Assembly: GCF_049808615.1 (NCBI RefSeq)
Contig: NZ_JBNCAN010000021.1
Location: 25,277 to 89,276, forward strand
Direction: 5' to 3'
Source: Modicisalibacter sp049808615
GTDB lineage: Bacteria > Pseudomonadota > Gammaproteobacteria > Pseudomonadales > Halomonadaceae
DNA: 64,000 nucleotides
Shown here: piece after piece, positions 36,283-44,290 of the stretch
Layout of the letters: every line of letters starts with the position of its first letter
Numbering within the stretch: the first letter of the stretch is position 1
Notes under the pieces: model-generated
What the model was told of the DNA's origin: nothing
Database searches by the model: none
Seen by the model: the letters and a program-made list of their open reading frames with translations, nothing else
Translations under genes and position numbers: made by a program

Positions 36283-36702
36283 CTACTCAAACGGATCGAG
36301 CAGTCTGACGCCGGTATCAGAGAAGTCGCGAATATTGCGTGTGACGAGAGTGAGGTCGTAGATCAAGGCAGTCGCGGCAATCTGTTTGTGTATCGCGTTT
36401 TCAGGATGTGGTACTCGCAAACTGCCCCATACGCGGGTTTCTTCTAAGCCAAATTCGAGTATGTTGTCCGCATATTGTTCCAATACATTTTGCAACCAGG
36501 ACGCCAGCAATTCGGCCTGCTTCAAGTCGTCACGATGGCGAATAAGGTCGATTCCACGCTGCAGTTCGCCCACCGTGATCACGCTGAGATAGACGTTAAC
36601 CTCTTGTTCGGCCAGTTGTTTGAAAAAGCGCATCACGCCGGCATTCGCGCGCCGCCCTTTACGCAGTTCACTGATCACGTTGGTGTCGAGCAGATACATC
36701 AA
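36283..36702 (-). CDS. PIN-domain toxin, FitB/VapC type
   Basis: A 139-residue PIN-domain ribonuclease toxin. Acidic catalytic residues are visible at D6 (LLDTNVISELRKG), in the VGELQRGI segment, and in LVTRNIRDF near the C-terminus, as in FitB of Neisseria gonorrhoeae. PIN toxins cleave RNA, often tRNA, when free of their antitoxin. The start overlaps the stop of the upstream antitoxin gene by ATGA, which is standard coupling. The toxin looks intact. Confidence 0.9.
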   Translation of the reverse strand: MMYLLDTNVISELRKGRRANAGVMRFFKQLAEQEVNVYLSVITVGELQRGIDLIRHRDDLKQAELLASWLQNVLEQYADNILEFGLEETRVWGSLRVPHPENAIHKQIAATALIYDLTLVTRNIRDFSDTGVRLLDPFE

Positions 36703-36932
36703 TCGAACACGTCCGGTGCCGCCTCGTCTTGTACCCGAGCGAAATCCTCGTCGCGCCCTACCTCGGGGATCTGGCTCAGCACCTCGAGGAAAGAGCGTTT
36801 CTGAGGGCGTAGCAATACCTGCTCAAGGATACGACGATGCTCGGCCTCCGCGCTTATGCCGTGCTGGCTGGCTCGAACTTTCAGGGCATTGGCGATGCGG
36901 TCGTCGATATTGCGCACAATCAGATTTGCCAT
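36699..36932 (-). CDS. FitA-like ribbon-helix-helix antitoxin
   Basis: A 77-residue antitoxin. The N-terminal MANLIVRNIDDRIANALKVR and then ASQHGISAEAEHRRILEQVL form a ribbon-helix-helix DNA-binding domain of the FitA/Arc type. The acidic and hydrophobic C-terminus (EVGRDEDFARVQD) would plug the PIN toxin active site. The ATG at 36932 is chosen because it starts the RHH domain; the open frame to 37025 runs through the operator. It is translationally coupled to the toxin. Confidence 0.87.
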   Translation of the reverse strand: MANLIVRNIDDRIANALKVRASQHGISAEAEHRRILEQVLLRPQKRSFLEVLSQIPEVGRDEDFARVQDEAAPDVFD

Positions 36933-36954
36933 GATGGCTTTTTTCTCAAGAACA

Positions 36955-36986
36955 TGACATGTCAGGAATGATAGCATTGCTATCAT
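36955..36986. promoter_or_regulatory. Palindromic operator of the FitAB-like locus
   Basis: A perfect inverted repeat ATGATAGCA-T-TGCTATCAT lies at 36968-36986, preceded by a 10-bp palindrome TGACATGTCA at 36955-36964, just upstream of the antitoxin start. The half-site TGATAGCA/TGCTATCA is, as I recall, the same as in the gonococcal FitAB operator, which supports the family call and autoregulation. Confidence 0.75.
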
Positions 36987-37128
36987 GCTTGGCAAGACAA
37001 GAAAGGAGCCGATCTCTATAGTCATAGAATAAGGGCGGCACTTTGGTCGCAGGGATCGCCGTTTTTATTGACATACCCTACTCACTGCACAATAACTAAG
37101 CCGTCTCGCCGACCGCGGGCCGCGGGCC

Positions 37129-37354
37129 AGCTCGCCAACATCGAATCCATCACCGCCGTGGTAATCGGGGTGATCTCGCTCTTCGGCGGTCGCGGTTCGA
37201 TTCTCGGCACCCTGTTTGGCGCGCTCATCGTCGGCGTCTTCACGCTCGGGCTGCGGCTCCTCGGGGCCGACGCGCAGTGGACCTATCTGCTCATCGGCGT
37301 GCTCATCATCGGCGCGGTCGCGCTGGATCAGCGGATCAGGAGGGCGACAGTCTG

Positions 37355-37355
<1 letters not shown>
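37129..37355 (+). pseudogene. frcC: C-terminal fragment of sugar ABC permease (FrcC-like)
   Basis: About 75 residues beginning ESITAVVIGVISLFGGRGS and running to ALDQRIRR match the C-terminal part of FrcC/RbsC-type permeases, which are normally over 300 residues. The upstream 100 nt (37026-37128) do not look like permease sequence, so the gene has lost roughly its first three quarters. The stop overlaps the frcA remnant start (TGATG). This was the membrane subunit of a fructose or ribose ABC importer, now non-functional. Confidence 0.82.
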
Positions 37356-37708
<353 letters not shown>

Positions 37709-37711
37709 TCG

Positions 37712-38362
37712 ATGGCACCCGCATGCGCTGATAGCGCCACTGTTTTGGATCTGATTGCCAGGGTGACACGGCCCGGTCAGCGAACCCTCATCGGCATTGC
37801 CGGCCCGCCCGGTTCGGGCAAGTCGACGCTCGCCGAAGCCGTGGTCGAACGGCTGAACGCGAACACCGGGAATGAACCCCGCGCGGCGCTCCTGCCAATG
37901 GACGGCTTCCACCTCGAGAATGAGGTACTTGTCGAACAAGGACTGTTGTCGCGCAAGGGGGCGCCAGAAACCTTCGATGCTGCCGGGCTGGTGCGACTAG
38001 TGCGCCGCGTCAGGGAGGACGCCGGCGACATTCACTACCCGCTATTCGATCGCGCGCGTGACTGCTGCCTGCCAGACGCGGGCCTTCTGCAAGCGGAAAC
38101 CCCGATCGTCGTGATCGAGGGTAACTATCTGCTGCTTGATGCGCCGCCCTGGGATGGGCTGACCGGGCTATTCGACGCCACCGTGTTCCTGGCACCGTCG
38201 ATCGAGATCCTCGAGGGCCGGCTGATCGATCGCTGGCTGAGCTTCGGGTTTTCCCCCGAGGCCGCCGCGGAGAAGGTGCGCGGGAACGACCTGCGCAACG
38301 CGCGCCTCGTCCTCGACAGCAGTCGCGCCGCCGACCTGCTGCTGACCCAAAGCAGCAACTGA
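37712..38362 (+). CDS. FrcK-like P-loop sugar/nucleoside kinase
   Basis: A 216-residue P-loop kinase of the uridine kinase/FrcK type. Walker A is GPPGSGKSTLAE (about 31-42), followed by LLPMDGFHLEN, a phosphate-acceptor region and IEGNYLLLD. In Sinorhizobium the frcBCAK operon couples fructose ABC import to such a kinase. Here it is the only gene of that set that still looks full length, lying 3 nt after the broken frcA. Whether it remains expressed or useful without its importer is unknown. Confidence 0.8.
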   Translation: MAPACADSATVLDLIARVTRPGQRTLIGIAGPPGSGKSTLAEAVVERLNANTGNEPRAALLPMDGFHLENEVLVEQGLLSRKGAPETFDAAGLVRLVRRVREDAGDIHYPLFDRARDCCLPDAGLLQAETPIVVIEGNYLLLDAPPWDGLTGLFDATVFLAPSIEILEGRLIDRWLSFGFSPEAAAEKVRGNDLRNARLVLDSSRAADLLLTQSSN

Positions 38363-38438
38363 GCGGCGCCCATCAGGCCCATAAGCATCTGCTGGGTTGC
38401 ATCATTTTCCCAGGATCGAGACACCAGTGATGGAACAT

Positions 38439-38642
38439 TCAGGGGTTCATCAGCCGCGAGCGTAAATAGGCGTTTCTAGGCAGAAGCCCGATTTTCAAAC
38501 CGAACGGGCGAAAGACCTGGTCGAGCAGCGCGAGCGATTGACGACCCTTTCCTATTTCTTCCCGCACACCAGAAATCACCATAGCTCCCATGTTGGCCGC
38601 CCAAGACTGCTTAGTGATAGCAGGGCGGTTGAAGATCGCCCT
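38439..38642 (-). pseudogene. Possible C-terminal gene remnant of unknown family
   Basis: The 409-nt gap between frcK and fic contains a minus-strand stop-to-stop frame of 67 codons with protein-like composition, including GAMVISGVREEIGKGRQ and LALLDQVFRPFGLKIG, ending RLMNP. Only internal ATGs are available and no ribosome binding site was seen, so it looks like the tail of a longer lost gene. I do not recognise the family. The rest of the gap holds nothing I can name apart from the fic upstream repeats. Confidence 0.4.
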
Positions 38643-38666
38643 TTATCGATATAAATAGGCGAAAGG

Positions 38667-38735
38667 CTATACATGTTGCGTACTATATGTATAGTTTTTA
38701 GGAAAACCTATGCATATGATCCCGCTCGTGTATAG
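38667..38735 (+). promoter_or_regulatory. Inverted and direct repeats upstream of fic
   Basis: CTATACAT and ATGTATAG (38667-38674 and 38687-38694) form an inverted repeat with a 12-nt spacer followed by TTTTT, and GTGTATAG recurs at 38728-38735. The Fic protein carries a C-terminal winged helix, so these may be autoregulatory sites; alternatively the hairpin plus T-tract is a weak terminator for readthrough from frcK. Confidence 0.5.
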
Positions 38736-38771
38736 AAAGCACCAAAATCTATCATTGAGGCTGTCTGACTC

Positions 38772-39851
38772 ATGACCCTCCTGATTCCAGAACTACCGCC
38801 AGCCAACATCGCTGAACTGGAGACCCGCGAGGTGCTGAAGAAAACCGCTGCGGCACACCGCTATTTGGCTGAGCTGAAAGGGGTCGCGGCTAGCATTCCC
38901 AACGAGGCCATCCTGATCAACACGCTCAGTTTGCAGGAAGCGAAAGACAGTTCGGAAATAGAGAACATCATCACTACGCATGATGAGCTCTACAAAGCCA
39001 ACCTGTTTGCAGAGGCAATCACCAATCCTGCCACCAAGGAGGTACAAGATTACGCCTTTGCGCTTAAAGAGGGATTTCAGACGGTACGCCAGCAAAAGCT
39101 TATCCGCCTGGGAGACATCCTCAGCGTTCAGGAAAATCTGGAAAAGAATAACGCAGGGTTGCGCAGGTTCCCGGGTACGGAACTCAAGAACGCCCGAACC
39201 GGTGAAGTGGTCTACACTCCGCCACAACATGCGGACGACATCGAACGTCTGATGAATAACCTGGTGCAATACATCAATGACGATACGCTTTGTGATGCCG
39301 ATCCGCTGGTGAAAATGGCCATTATCCATCATCAGTTTGAAAGCATTCATCCATTTTATGACGGCAACGGTCGTACCGGGCGCATCCTCAATATTCTGTA
39401 TCTGGTGGCCAAGGATCTGCTTAACCTGCCAGTGCTGTACTTGAGCCGTTTCATCATTCGCCACAAAGCGGATTATTACCGCCAATTACAACAAGTGCGG
39501 GAAACTGGTCAGTGGGAGCCGTGGTTGCTGTACATGCTCGATGGCGTGATCGATACCGCCCAAAACACCATCAAGATGATCACCGAGATCAAGCAGCTGA
39601 TAAGCCAATATAAGCACCGCATGCGTGATGAATTACCGAAAATATATCGTCAAGAGCTGCTGAATAATCTGTTTAATCATCCTTACACCAAAATTGATTT
39701 TGTGATGGATGATCTGGGCGTTTCACGTATTACCGCCACCAAATATTTGGAACAGCTAGTGGAAAATGAGTTTTTGCACAAAGAAAAAATCGGCCGAGGC
39801 AACTACTACATCAATCAGCCCCTGTGTGCGCTATTGATCGAACACGCCTGA
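38772..39851 (+). CDS. Class II Fic domain protein with C-terminal winged helix
   Basis: A 359-residue Fic protein. The catalytic motif HPFYDGNGRTGR is complete at 193-204, so AMP or other nucleotide transfer to a target hydroxyl is expected. The N-terminal segment has the inhibitory motif S60-S-E-I-E64-N65, matching (S/T)xxxE(G/N), which places it in self-inhibited class II. The C-terminal 80 residues (FVMDDLGVSRITATKYLEQL) form a winged helix that could bind DNA. The target is unknown. Base composition is visibly more AT-rich than the backbone genes. It lies directly upstream of the hsdM stub and helicase, and Fic genes often sit within type I restriction loci. Confidence 0.92.
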   Translation: MTLLIPELPPANIAELETREVLKKTAAAHRYLAELKGVAASIPNEAILINTLSLQEAKDSSEIENIITTHDELYKANLFAEAITNPATKEVQDYAFALKEGFQTVRQQKLIRLGDILSVQENLEKNNAGLRRFPGTELKNARTGEVVYTPPQHADDIERLMNNLVQYINDDTLCDADPLVKMAIIHHQFESIHPFYDGNGRTGRILNILYLVAKDLLNLPVLYLSRFIIRHKADYYRQLQQVRETGQWEPWLLYMLDGVIDTAQNTIKMITEIKQLISQYKHRMRDELPKIYRQELLNNLFNHPYTKIDFVMDDLGVSRITATKYLEQLVENEFLHKEKIGRGNYYINQPLCALLIEHA

Positions 39852-39882
39852 GTGGCTATTCCGCATTTTCTTAGGAGCTCTA

Positions 39883-39975
39883 ATGGCCAATAACGACATC
39901 GTTCAAAAACTCTGGAACCTCTGCGACGTTCTGCGCGACGACGGCATCAACTACAGCGATAAGGTAATGGCATGA
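39883..39975 (+). pseudogene. hsdM: 30-codon N-terminal stub of type I methyltransferase HsdM, leader of helicase gene
   Basis: ATG at 39883, preceded by AGGAG at 39873-39877, opens a 30-codon frame that begins with the HsdM-type NDIVQKLWNLCDVLRDDGIN followed by YSD and then ends KVMA. HsdM is normally over 480 residues. The stop codon overlaps the helicase start (ATGA at 39972-39975), so the stub now acts as a translationally coupled leader. It marks the spot where a type I restriction-modification operon was replaced or deleted. Confidence 0.8.
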
Positions 39976-42900
39976 AAGATCAGGCAACCCATGCGGAGCG
40001 GGTTCTGTCGTTTTGGCACAAGGTCGAGTTTTTCGAGTCGACCGAGCTTACGAATATCGAGCACGGCAAGGGCGCGATTCACTACCACAGCGATGAGCTA
40101 CTAGACACTCCGGATGCGTTGCCATGGTTGAACCGCGAATATCTCAGGCGCGCTGGACAGCACTACCGACCGAGCATGCCCTATCGTTTCAAACTCTACC
40201 TCGGCCTTTTTAAGCGCTCCAGGATTTTCGAGATCGCCCGGGATGCCTACCCCGCTCAGGCGGACTCCTGGGTGGAGCGCCAGGAACGCAGCAACGATGG
40301 CGGGCTGACCTGTTCGCTCTCCGTGGACGTGGATGAGCAGGGCAAAGTCAATCCAGATAGTTTTGCTATCTCCACTGCACCCTGGGTGCTCGGCGCGCTC
40401 CAGCAAGGAAGATTGGATCAGGTCACCCGCGACGCCTTTGAAGCAGCCACCGAGGTGTTTCGTCAACGATTGACGACGATTTTAACGGTGGCGGATAACC
40501 TCAAGCAGGAGCATGGCCTGCCTCTCTTGCTAACCACCTTCGAGCTGATCGAGATTCTCAAGGCGATGGCGGTGTGGACCTCTTTTACGCCAGGAGACGA
40601 TAAGGGCCCAGCCTTGGTGGTTCAGGTGTTATCGGCGAATAGGGCCGGTTGCGTTGCCAGTAGGCCGCAGGTGTCAGAAGAGGCGTGGCAACGCTTGGCT
40701 CATCTACCGCAGGCGTTGGATACCGCCTGCCAGGAAGATAAGCCTGACGAGGGGATCAGCGTCCAAACGGCGGAGGGCGAACCGCCAGCCACGCAAATCG
40801 ACGAGCTGGCCATTCTCAACAGTTTCTTCATCGATGATCTTGAAACCGTCATCACGCATCTACGCAAGCATGGGCTGACCGAAGGCTCACCGCTTGCCTG
40901 CTATCTGCAAGGCGCCGGTGAACGACACCCCGACCTTTTGCTGACCGACGGACGTTCGCTGTTGATGCGTCAGCTTGCTCCGTCGCGTATGCCGTTGGGG
41001 CGCTGGCCGGATAAAGATGCGCATTCGATGAGTCTGATGCAGCAGTTCGCGATCAACTGTATTGATACGGATCTCGACGAGCGTGGACTCTACTCCGTGA
41101 ATGGTCCGCCTGGGACGGGCAAGACCACTATGCTGCGCGATCTAGTGGCACGCAATGTGGTCAAGCGCGCGGGGGTGTTGTCGGAGCTCAAGTCGGTAGG
41201 CGAAGCTTTTGGCGAAGATCTTTGCGCCACCATTGATGGCGAACTGCGCACAATTAGAACGCTGATTCCAGCGCTGACCGGTTACGAGATGGTGGTGGTC
41301 TCGAGCAACAATGCCGCGGTGGAGAACATCACCAGGGAGCTTCCCCAGCGCAAGGCATTGGGAGATGCCTACCGCGAGATGGCCTATTTGAAGCCTGCCG
41401 CCCAGAAGCTCGCCGCTGAACACGCATTGAGAGAGGATGGTGAGGCGAGTCTCTTCTCGTTAAGCGAGGAGGAGGCATGCTGGGGGCTGATCGCTACTGC
41501 GCTAGGGAAAAGCGCCAACCGCAAGCGGTTTGGCGAGCGACTGTTCTTTAAACCCGTGGAAAGTTATCGTCCTGAAGGCGATGCCGAGCACTACCGCACC
41601 TTGATTCCGGCGCTCAAGGAGCTGGCAAGTGGGCGAGATACACAGCGAGATTTCAAAGACGCTCAGCGTGCCTTCAAAGTGGCGCGCGCCAAGGTTGGGC
41701 ATATTTTGGAAGAATTGGAGCGCTTAATGGAACTAGAGCGTCAAGCCAAACAGATACAGACGCAGCGAGATCAGGTCGAACGCTACCGACTCGAGGCCGC
41801 ACGACTGGAACTATGGCGTGCAAAACGACAGGCACGTCGGGTTGGGGTATGGCCGTTCAAGCATTATCTGGCACATTGGATGCTGCTTAGGCGCTTGCGC
41901 CAAAAGCAGGATCGAGCCGAGAAAACAGCGGCTCTAAGCAAGCAGCGCGCCGATGCGCTCGAGCGTCAGCTTGAAAAAGCGCGTAAAGAGAATGCGCACC
42001 TGCATGAGCGCTATAGCGATGCCTTACTACCCGATGAGGTGCTGGATCTGGAGGTGCCGGATATACAGCGCACCTCTTTTGGCCATTGCCAGATACTGAA
42101 TCAGGCGCGAGCGCAGCTCACCGCTCAGGCCTTCGAACTGCATCAGGCTTGGCTGGTCGCGGCCTATGACGATAAATCTCAGCGCTTACATAAAACGCTG
42201 TTCTCGCTCATGCCGGCCATCAACAGCAGTGTACTCGATCGTGACGCAACCAGGGCCTTGTGGCAAATGCTGTTCATGATAGTGCCGGTGATTTCTTCGA
42301 CCTTTGCCTCTGTCGCTAATCAGTTCCGAGCATTGAAAGAGGCCGAAATCGGTTGGCTGTTTGTCGACGAGGCGGGGCAAGCGACGCCGCAACAGGCAGT
42401 GGGCGCCCTTTGGCGTGCCAAGCGCGCGGTGGTAGTAGGTGATCCCTTACAAATAGAGCCGGTATTTACGGTTCCCCCGGAGCTGGTCGATACCTTGGCG
42501 AAAGGCGAGTTTGCAAATGAGTGGTATCAATGGTCGCCGACAGTGGCTTCAGTTCAAACCGTGGCGGACCGCGCGAATCCTTATGGGACTCACCAGATTG
42601 CCGATGATCTTTGGGTGGGGAGTCCGCTGCGGGTGCATCGGCGCTGCGATGAGCCGATGTTCAGCATTGCCAACGCCATCGCCTATAACGGCAAGATGCT
42701 GCATGGCAATCCTGCGCTGCCTGACGGTCCGGGACATAGCTGCTGGATTAACGTTGCCGGCCAGGTGAACGGCAAGCACTTTGTGCCGAGGCAGGCCGAA
42801 TATGTGCATAAACTATTGTCTCAATATATTGCCCGCGAAAATGAGCCTCCTCAGGTCTATGTTATTTCTCCCTTCAAAGCCGTGGCACGCGGTGTCCGGT

Positions 42901-43211
42901 ATTACCTCGAGCAACACCTGGCTGCTGAATGTTTTGGTGGACAAGACGCGTTACGCAGTTGGCTTAAAGAGCGTGTGGGTACGGTGCATACCTTTCAGGG
43001 TAAGGAGGAAGAAAGGGTCATCCTGATGTTGGGATTATCGGAAGATGCCCCGGGTGCCGCCGAGTGGGCGTCCAGCAAGCCCAACCTGCTCAACGTGGCG
43101 CTCACCCGAGCGAAGAAACGTATTTACGTGGTAGGTAGCGTCGATATCTGGGCGGGCAAGAAGTATTTTTCCGAAGCGCGGAGGCAATTGCCCGTTCATG
43201 ATATCCAATAA
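39972..43211 (+). CDS. Large SF1 (UPF1-like) helicase with coiled-coil insertion
   Basis: A 1079-residue protein. The N-terminal 370 residues start RVLSFWHKVEFFES and match no domain I can name. The core is superfamily 1 of the UPF1/DNA2 type: Walker A NGPPGTGKTTM near 378, motif II FVDEAGQATPQQ near 800, motif III VGDPLQIEPVF, motif V VHTFQGKEEERVI near 1005 and motif VI NVALTRAKKRIYVV near 1041. Between motifs Ia and II lies a long charged coiled coil (about 555-620 and 640-690). No nuclease motif was seen. Coupled to an hsdM stub and next to fic, it is a plausible anti-phage or nucleic-acid surveillance protein, which is inference. Confidence 0.85.
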   Translation: MKDQATHAERVLSFWHKVEFFESTELTNIEHGKGAIHYHSDELLDTPDALPWLNREYLRRAGQHYRPSMPYRFKLYLGLFKRSRIFEIARDAYPAQADSWVERQERSNDGGLTCSLSVDVDEQGKVNPDSFAISTAPWVLGALQQGRLDQVTRDAFEAATEVFRQRLTTILTVADNLKQEHGLPLLLTTFELIEILKAMAVWTSFTPGDDKGPALVVQVLSANRAGCVASRPQVSEEAWQRLAHLPQALDTACQEDKPDEGISVQTAEGEPPATQIDELAILNSFFIDDLETVITHLRKHGLTEGSPLACYLQGAGERHPDLLLTDGRSLLMRQLAPSRMPLGRWPDKDAHSMSLMQQFAINCIDTDLDERGLYSVNGPPGTGKTTMLRDLVARNVVKRAGVLSELKSVGEAFGEDLCATIDGELRTIRTLIPALTGYEMVVVSSNNAAVENITRELPQRKALGDAYREMAYLKPAAQKLAAEHALREDGEASLFSLSEEEACWGLIATALGKSANRKRFGERLFFKPVESYRPEGDAEHYRTLIPALKELASGRDTQRDFKDAQRAFKVARAKVGHILEELERLMELERQAKQIQTQRDQVERYRLEAARLELWRAKRQARRVGVWPFKHYLAHWMLLRRLRQKQDRAEKTAALSKQRADALERQLEKARKENAHLHERYSDALLPDEVLDLEVPDIQRTSFGHCQILNQARAQLTAQAFELHQAWLVAAYDDKSQRLHKTLFSLMPAINSSVLDRDATRALWQMLFMIVPVISSTFASVANQFRALKEAEIGWLFVDEAGQATPQQAVGALWRAKRAVVVGDPLQIEPVFTVPPELVDTLAKGEFANEWYQWSPTVASVQTVADRANPYGTHQIADDLWVGSPLRVHRRCDEPMFSIANAIAYNGKMLHGNPALPDGPGHSCWINVAGQVNGKHFVPRQAEYVHKLLSQYIARENEPPQVYVISPFKAVARGVRYYLEQHLAAECFGGQDALRSWLKERVGTVHTFQGKEEERVILMLGLSEDAPGAAEWASSKPNLLNVALTRAKKRIYVVGSVDIWAGKKYFSEARRQLPVHDIQ

Positions 43212-43246
43212 TCCTAATGTTTTAGGTATGCAAAATCAGCCCCTTC

Positions 43247-43385
43247 TTATGGCTGCGGAGAATTGAGGCGGGGATCGAGTGCAAAGGGCTCTTGTATGAC
43301 GACCTCGTAAAGGCCTTCCGTGTTGTCGGGGTTCATCACGATGTTAAAGCTGAACTGTGAGACAGTGGACGGCACGATGATGAAA
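43247..43385 (-). pseudogene. C-terminal remnant of a RES-domain toxin
   Basis: On the minus strand a stop-terminated frame reads IIVPSTVSQFSFNIVMNPDN and then FALDPRL near its end. The V-P-S, N-x-x-x-N-P and F-x-x-D-P-R-L pattern is that of the C-terminus of RES-domain NAD-degrading toxins. The frame stays open to 43468, but beyond about 43385 the opposite strand codes for the HigB tail, so a junction is likely there. Only about 45 residues remain, with no start signal. Confidence 0.5.
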
Positions 43386-43495
43386 GGATGCCATGGTGCT
43401 CCATCCGGGTGAACAAGCAATACCGGCTTATTTTTCGCTGGGAGGGTGGTGTCGCCCAGGATACTTATCTAGACCCTCATGTGTATGAGGGCTAG
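43361..43495 (+). pseudogene. higB: C-terminal remnant of HigB/RelE-type toxin
   Basis: An open frame after the stop at 43358 contains SIRVNKQYRLIFRW (from about 43400) and ends YLDPHVYEG before TAG. This is the C-terminal strand region of HigB/RelE mRNA interferases, including the arginine-rich active-site strand. The N-terminal half is missing. It stops 11 nt before the higA start, the usual higBA spacing, which supports the assignment. Confidence 0.65.
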
Positions 43496-43506
43496 CGGAG
43501 GAGATT

Positions 43507-43837
43507 ATGAGGGATACAAAACGTGGTCCGGTGACGGTTGGCCAAATGCTGGTGACCAGAATTTCTGGAACCGATGCATATCGAGATCAGTGAACTGGCT
43601 GCAGTCATGGGTGTTCACAGAAATACCCTGAGCCGACTTGTGCATGATAAGGGGACCCTGACGGCCCCCATGGCGATTAAATTGGCTGCAGCGCTTGGTA
43701 ACACCCCGGAATTCTGGCTGAACATTCAACATACGGTCGAGCTCTGGGACGTGCGCCACAATGCATGCGAGCAAGAGGCAAAGAATGTGAAACGAATTAA
43801 GCCTCACGTCGTCCATGCAAAGGCGATAGTAGGGTAA
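43507..43837 (+). pseudogene. higA: HigA antitoxin broken by a single-base frameshift
   Basis: GGAGGAG directly before ATG at 43507 starts MRDTKRGPVTVGQMLVT, the usual HigA N-terminus. The family continuation EFLEPMHIEISELAAVMGVH is in the next frame: one extra A at about 43558 shifts reading, and frame 0 stops at 43594. The downstream part (from 43559, with an internal ATG at 43574) encodes the XRE helix-turn-helix GVHRNTLSRLVHDKG and GNTPEFWLNIQHTVELWD. A truncated DNA-binding product from 43574 is possible; a sequencing error is an alternative. Confidence 0.8.
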
Positions 43838-44015
43838 CGGGCTGAACCACTGCGAGCGCGTATTGGTGCTGCGTTTTGATCTTCGCTTTCCTTACAGGCT
43901 GCATGATAGCGAACTGGGCAGTGACAATCGGAAGATCAACCTATTCCTACGCCACCTCTGCGAGGAAATCGACAAGGTTCACGCCAAGTATCCGATGGTA
44001 GTGCGGTATGTTTGA
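43833..44015 (+). pseudogene. Remnant resembling YagK/YfjJ (inovirus Gp2-like) protein
   Basis: A 60-codon frame opens after a stop at 43830 and reads CERVLVLRFDLRFPYRLHD, then KINLFLRHLCEEIDKVHAKY and PMVVRYV before TGA. The hydrophobic strand with R-x-D-L, the N-x-F-L-R-x-L helix and the terminal V-x-Y-V resemble the core of the YagK/YfjJ C-terminal domain family, also called inovirus Gp2-like, common in prophage remnants. There is no start codon or ribosome binding site. Assignment is from remembered family patterns. Confidence 0.45.
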
Positions 44016-44290
44016 TGTCGAGAGCAGGAAGATGCGCACAATTATAGGTTTTTCTAATTTTTGAGCGCTATGTTGCTCAAACAAGGAAGCATCTCAAAAC
44101 ATCCTGCGCGAACCCTGGTCTCCTGTTCCAGGAGTTGAGGGAGTACGAAGTCATCGTACGGTGTGGGGCCGACCGCTATGAAGACAACGAGCAGCGCAGC
44201 GGCTACCAGGGGACGCCAGCCGGAGACGCAGATGAGCGAGACGACCTTAATGTATCTGTGTTCTGCCAAAAGGTCGGTAAGCAAGGGATT
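44016..44290. other. Intergenic stretch with one doubtful minus-strand frame
   Basis: The only frame of note is on the minus strand (44054-44284): 76 codons from a TTG, with one hydrophobic segment PLVAAALLVVFIAVG and ending EMLPCLSNIALKN. No ribosome binding site precedes it and no family is recognised, so I do not call it a gene. It may be another decayed fragment. A short palindrome CTCCTGTTCCAGGAG lies inside it. Confidence 0.3.

Noticed and set aside
43505..43816. 103-codon minus-strand frame antisense to higA
   Set aside because: The plus strand encodes recognisable HigA; the minus translation matches nothing.
44054..44284. 76-codon minus-strand frame with a hydrophobic segment
   Set aside because: TTG start, no ribosome binding site and no recognised family; noted only as a possible decayed fragment.
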